From Bacteroidetes bacterium UBA2664 (GTDB lineage Bacteria; Bacteroidota; Rhodothermia; Balneolales; Balneolaceae): DNA of 25,704 nt. The notes under the pieces were generated by a model that had not been told where the DNA came from, searched no databases, and saw nothing but the letters and a program-made list of their open reading frames with translations. Position numbers and translations under genes: made by a program. Within the stretch, counting starts at the first letter, position 1. Each line of letters starts with the position of its first letter. The stretch spans positions 237,653-263,356 of the forward strand of contig DEMS01000028.1 in the NCBI GenBank assembly GCA_002359315.1, written 5' to 3'. Positions 22,845 through 25,704 of the stretch are shown piece by piece.

Positions 22845-25346
22845 ATGCAACTACAGCAAATCTATAATAAAGACAATTTTTTAGAACAAGTTGACCAGTT
22901 CCGGTTAATCACAAGTCAAAAAATTGACGAAGATCGAAAATCGGAGTACAGCCAATACTTTACACCTTCTGAAATAGCAAGGTTCATGGCTTCGCTGTTC
23001 AAAAATTTTGGAAAAGACATTTCTTTATTAGACCCAGGTGCGGGTATAGGCAGTTTATCAGCAGCTTTTGTAGAACGAATAGTTAATGAGCATAATGATT
23101 ATAATTCACTCAGTTTAACTTGCTTTGAAAAGGACAAAAACCTTCTGAGTGCTCTTGAAAAAACACTTGAAGTTTGCCAAAGCCATGGTTTGAGTAAAAA
23201 CAACTCTTTAACTTATTCGATTAAGAATCAAGATTTTATAAACGAGGCTGCAAAACTAATTAAGAAAGAGAATGGACTCTTTCCTTCAGAGGGTCATAAA
23301 TACAGCCACTGTATAATGAATCCTCCTTACCAAAAAATAAATTCCAACTCTAAATACAGGAAAGATTTAAGAAGCATTGGCATAGAAACTTCAAATCTTT
23401 ATACAGGTTTTTTTGCATTAGGGATATTGCTTTTACAGGATAAAGGTGAAATCGTAGCAATCATTCCAAGAAGCTTTTGTAACGGTGTTTATTTTAAACC
23501 ATTTCGAAAGTTTTTACTCAATGAAATCAACATAAAACAAGTTCACGTTTTCAACGCAAGAAATAAGGCATTCAAGGATGATGAAGTTTTGCAAGAAAAT
23601 ATCATCATCTATGGTGTGAAAGAAAAAGAACAGGGTAAAATCAAAATCACTACCAGTGAAGACAGCTCTTTCTCATTTCTTACCGAACGGATTGTAATGC
23701 CTGAGAAAGTCGTAAAACCTGACGACAAAGATCAAGTGATTCATATCACAACAAATGATTTTGATCAAATGGTTGTGGATAATATGAATGTTTTTCAAAA
23801 CTCATTAGGTGATTTGGGTTTAAAAGTCAGTACGGGTCCCGTAGTCGACTTTAGACTTAAAGACTCAATTCAAAAAGAGCCATCTGACAATACATACCCA
23901 CTTATATATCCCTCGCATATTGATAATGGCACAGTTCAATGGCCAAAACCAAATGGGAAAAAGGCGAATGCTATTAAATTAACTGAGAAAAGCAGAAAGT
24001 ACCTGATGAAAAGCGGATGGTATGTACTCACCAGAAGATTCAGTTCAAAAGAAGAAAAAAGAAGAATTTATGCTTCTGAATTTAATCCAAATCAGGTTGA
24101 TAAAGAATTTGTTGGTTTTGAGAATCATTTAAATGTTATTCATCAAAACAAAAATGGTTTGGATGAATATCTGGCGAGAGGTTTAAAAACTTTTTTAAAC
24201 TCAACAATTGTAGATCAATACTTCAGGCAATTTTCGGGTCATACGCAAGTAAATGCATCTGATTTAAAACAGTTAAAATATCCACCCCTTGATGTATTAA
24301 GGGAAATAGGTGAAAAATCAACCAATAGATACCAATCTCAAAACGATATAGACCAATTAATTGAAACAATAATCGACAGAATGGCACCCAAAAAAAAGAA
24401 ATCAGCTTCCAGTTTGAAACAAAAAATTGATGAAGCCTTAGAGATCATTAAAACTCTTGACTTACCAAAAGCTCAGCAAAATGAACGATCTGCTTTAACT
24501 TTACTTGCTTTGGTTGATATCAAGCCCACCGATGATTGGAAGAATGCGTCTGATCCTCTAATGGGTATTACACCTATCATGGAATTCATTGCTGAACATT
24601 ATGGTAGAAAATATGCCCCGAATACTCGAGAGACTATCCGTAGACAAACCATGCACCAATTTGTTGATGCGGGCATTTCAATTCAAAATCCCGATGACCC
24701 GCTTCGGCCAATTAACAGTCCAAATTGGGTATATCAAATTGAAAACCAGACATTGGATTTGATCAAGTCATACGGGTCAAAGGACTGGAATAACAAAGTC
24801 TCGGATTTCATGCAGGATTACAATTCATTAGCCGAGCGATATGCTAAAAGAAGAAAGATGAATAAAATTCCTCTGAAAATAGATGGCGAGGAACTATCAC
24901 TATCCCCTGGCACTCATAGTCAATTAATAAAAGATATTGTAGAAAAGTTTGGCCCACGGTATGCTCCTGGTGGCAAAGTTTTATACGTTGGAGACACCGG
25001 TTCAAAATTAGGTTACTATGATGAAAAGTCTTTTGAAGAGCTCGGTTTAAAGTTTGACAACCATGGGAAGTTTCCGGACGTGGTATTGTATTTTAAAAAG
25101 AAGAATTGGCTCTTACTAATTGAAGCTGTTACAAGTCATGGTCCTGTAAATCCCAAAAGATTATCAGAACTGAAAAAGTTATTTGCTGATTCAAAAGCTG
25201 GTTTGGTTTACGTAACTGCCTTTCCAGATAAACAGACGATGGCAAGATATGTATCTGACATTAGTTGGGAAACCGAGGTTTGGGTAGCTGATGCTCCAAG
25301 CCATCTGATTCACTTTGATGGAGATAAATTTTTGGGGCCATATTAA
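22845..25346 (+). CDS. Fused PstI/BsuBI-type adenine methyltransferase and restriction endonuclease
   Basis: One 833-residue chain holds both activities of a type II system. Residues 1 to about 510 are an N6-adenine methyltransferase: YFTP (38-41), AdoMet loop DPGAGIGSL (63-71), catalytic NPPY (159-162) and a target-recognition half. Residues about 513-833 resemble the BsuBI/PstI endonuclease family, with ERSALTLLALVDIKP, FGPRYAPGGKVLYVGDTG and the nuclease core PDVVLY (Asp745) and LIEAVTSHGP (Glu760). The halves match the sizes of the separate PstI methyltransferase and endonuclease (about 507 and 326 residues). Family membership suggests CTGCAG as target, but this is inferred. An in-frame ATG (24381) and an A8 run (24390-24397) mark the junction. 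There is no controller gene nearby. Confidence 0.87.
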   Translation: MQLQQIYNKDNFLEQVDQFRLITSQKIDEDRKSEYSQYFTPSEIARFMASLFKNFGKDISLLDPGAGIGSLSAAFVERIVNEHNDYNSLSLTCFEKDKNLLSALEKTLEVCQSHGLSKNNSLTYSIKNQDFINEAAKLIKKENGLFPSEGHKYSHCIMNPPYQKINSNSKYRKDLRSIGIETSNLYTGFFALGILLLQDKGEIVAIIPRSFCNGVYFKPFRKFLLNEINIKQVHVFNARNKAFKDDEVLQENIIIYGVKEKEQGKIKITTSEDSSFSFLTERIVMPEKVVKPDDKDQVIHITTNDFDQMVVDNMNVFQNSLGDLGLKVSTGPVVDFRLKDSIQKEPSDNTYPLIYPSHIDNGTVQWPKPNGKKANAIKLTEKSRKYLMKSGWYVLTRRFSSKEEKRRIYASEFNPNQVDKEFVGFENHLNVIHQNKNGLDEYLARGLKTFLNSTIVDQYFRQFSGHTQVNASDLKQLKYPPLDVLREIGEKSTNRYQSQNDIDQLIETIIDRMAPKKKKSASSLKQKIDEALEIIKTLDLPKAQQNERSALTLLALVDIKPTDDWKNASDPLMGITPIMEFIAEHYGRKYAPNTRETIRRQTMHQFVDAGISIQNPDDPLRPINSPNWVYQIENQTLDLIKSYGSKDWNNKVSDFMQDYNSLAERYAKRRKMNKIPLKIDGEELSLSPGTHSQLIKDIVEKFGPRYAPGGKVLYVGDTGSKLGYYDEKSFEELGLKFDNHGKFPDVVLYFKKKNWLLLIEAVTSHGPVNPKRLSELKKLFADSKAGLVYVTAFPDKQTMARYVSDISWETEVWVADAPSHLIHFDGDKFLGPY
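24381..24397 (+). other. A8 slippery tract and internal ATG at the fusion junction
   Basis: The junction reads ATG GCA CCC followed by eight A residues (24390-24397). Loss of one A would reach a TGA within six codons after the run, and gain of one A would reach a TGA within about eleven. Either slip would leave a methyltransferase-only protein of about 520-526 residues. The internal ATG could start an endonuclease-only product. Confidence 0.55.
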
Positions 25347-25356
25347 AACTCCGTAA

Positions 25357-25452
25357 GGGGAAACATAACCAGCATTTCGTGCGGACGTGTAAGCGTTTGT
25401 TGCACATAGATTTATTGGTCGCCACGCCGCACAAATGCCGTACCGTTAACCA
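25357..25452 (+). other. attC: attC site of cassette 2
   Basis: R'' is ACATAAC (25363-25369) and R' is GTTAACC (25445-25451), with cleavage after G25445. GCATTTCGTGCGG (25372-25384) pairs with CCGCACAAATGC (25427-25438), leaving C25378 unpaired, the same extrahelical-base pattern as the first attC. The core-to-core length is 89 bases, again like the first. R' differs in its outer bases (TTAACC against TTATGT), as expected because R' belongs to the next cassette. Confidence 0.9.
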
Positions 25453-25463
25453 CCTGAAACACG

Positions 25464-25528
25464 ATTCATGAATACTTATGAATTTTCCACATCGTTAAGT
25501 AAATTGCTGATGTCATTTAATTCATGAT
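25464..25528. promoter_or_regulatory. Possible operator repeats ahead of the antitoxin-like gene
   Basis: A perfect palindrome ATTCATGAAT (25464-25473) is followed by TTATGAATT (25477-25485) and a further TTCATGAT (25521-25528) just before the ATG at 25532. Antitoxins often repress their own promoter through such repeats. The evidence is only the spacing and repetition of TTCATGA-like words. Confidence 0.35.
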
Positions 25529-25531
25529 CCT

Positions 25532-25704
25532 ATGATTACCAAAGAAAAAGTAAAAAAAGAGATAGATAGGCTCTCCGATACGGAAGTTGAAAAAGTGTAT
25601 CTATACCTCTCTTCTTTGAGAAAAACGAAGGTATCCCCGACAAATATTCGTTCTTTAAAATTAAAAGGGAAACTGGACGGAGAGGATTTGCGATCTTTAG
25701 CTTA
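25532..25704 (+). CDS. Antitoxin-like small protein (3' end outside window)
   Basis: The visible 57 residues begin MITKEKVKKEIDRLSDTEVE and reach RSLKLKGKLDGEDLRSLA at the window edge. A short N-terminal helical segment with an EI-x-L-x(4)-VEKVYLYL pattern, followed by a flexible L-(K/R)-G-K-x-D-x-x-D-(L/I)-R-x-x-A tail, is typical of small antitoxins encoded just upstream of PIN-type or similar toxins. Toxin-antitoxin pairs are common in chromosomal integrons, where they stabilise cassette arrays. No toxin can be seen, so the assignment is a pattern-based inference. The gene lies 86 bases inside cassette 3, room for its own promoter. Confidence 0.6.
   Translation, partial: MITKEKVKKEIDRLSDTEVEKVYLYLSSLRKTKVSPTNIRSLKLKGKLDGEDLRSLA

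Larger units (their letters stand above)
22095..25445 (+). mobile_element. Integron cassette 2 (3351 bases): unknown membrane protein and fused restriction-modification enzyme
   Basis: The cassette begins TTATGTTCCCC. With the preceding G its reverse complement is GGGGAACATAAC, and GGGGAAACATAAC (one extra A) occurs at 25357-25369, the R'' end of the closing attC. No attC-like structure lies between its two genes, so both travel together. It is large for a cassette; most carry one gene in about 0.5-1 kb. Confidence 0.87.
19705..25704. mobile_element. Chromosomal integron: intI, attI and at least three cassettes (right end outside window)
   Basis: The parts are a leftward integrase gene with its 5' end facing the array, a candidate attI, and cassettes whose genes all point away from attI. 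Each of the two complete cassettes ends in an attC that folds with one extrahelical base. Cassette borders are fixed by the match between each cassette's first bases and its own R'' end. This is the standard integron layout. There is no transposase nearby, so it looks like a sedentary chromosomal integron. The cassette DNA is AT-richer than the genes on the left. Confidence 0.9.
25446..25704 (+). mobile_element. Integron cassette 3, left part
   Basis: The cassette begins TTAACCACCTG after the crossover at 25445. If it is a genuine cassette, its closing attC should have an R'' ending in GGTTAAC preceded by CAGGT-like bases, beyond the window. It carries at least one small gene. Confidence 0.65.

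Noticed and set aside
1..25704. tRNA or rRNA genes, CRISPR arrays, riboswitches or insertion sequences
   Set aside because: I saw no cloverleaf with a TTC loop, no regularly spaced direct-repeat array, no conserved riboswitch core and no transposase. Without a covariance search, small RNAs cannot be excluded.

Overview
The window looks like a chromosomal segment of a moderately low-GC bacterium of the Bacteroidota/Balneolota kind. I lean towards Balneolota (Balneola, Gracilimonas and Rhodohalobacter relatives). This rests on the gene order, the small intergenic gaps and the scarcity of clear Shine-Dalgarno sequences, so it is an inference and not a database placement.

The left half (1-13486) is housekeeping. 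A polyprenyl diphosphate synthase gene (truncated by the window edge) points left. To its right is a tightly packed co-directional block: pfkA, pgi, a deoxynucleoside kinase, a YceD/DUF177 protein, rpmF, plsX, fabH, fabD, fabG, acpP, fabF, rnc, mgtE, thyA and folA. It joins upper glycolysis, dNTP salvage and synthesis, ribosomal protein bL32, type II fatty-acid synthesis, RNase III and magnesium uptake. The yceD-rpmF-plsX-fab-acpP-fabF-rnc order is the classical bacterial arrangement.

The middle (13487-19546) is looser. It holds a repeat-rich gap with a long inverted repeat and REP-like palindromes, a leftward thioesterase/HD-phosphohydrolase pair, an M42 aminopeptidase, a leftward Y-family DNA polymerase whose flanks carry the same short repeat families (one in inverted orientation), and a DsbA/FrnE-type oxidoreductase.

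The right end (19705-25704) is the most interesting part: a chromosomal integron. A leftward tyrosine recombinase has the IntI-specific insertion and C-terminus, but the Arg of its HxxR box is Cys (residue 269). Its 5' side faces a candidate attI and a rightward cassette array. Two attC sites are visible by pairing, each with a single extrahelical base. The start of each cassette is complementary to the R'' end of its own attC, so the boundaries can be set to the base: cassette 1 is 20898-22094, cassette 2 is 22095-25445, and cassette 3 begins at 25446 and runs off the window.

The cassettes look like a small defence bank. Cassette 1 encodes a TIR-like/nucleoside-deoxyribosyltransferase-like (DRHyd-type) putative effector with its own N-terminal domain. 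Cassette 2 encodes an unknown helical membrane-anchored protein, then a single-chain fusion of a PstI/BsuBI-type adenine methyltransferase with a PstI/BsuBI-type endonuclease. An A8 tract lies at the fusion junction; a one-base slip there in either direction would release a methyltransferase-only product. Cassette 3 starts with what looks like the antitoxin of a toxin-antitoxin pair. The cassette DNA is visibly AT-richer than the genes to its left.
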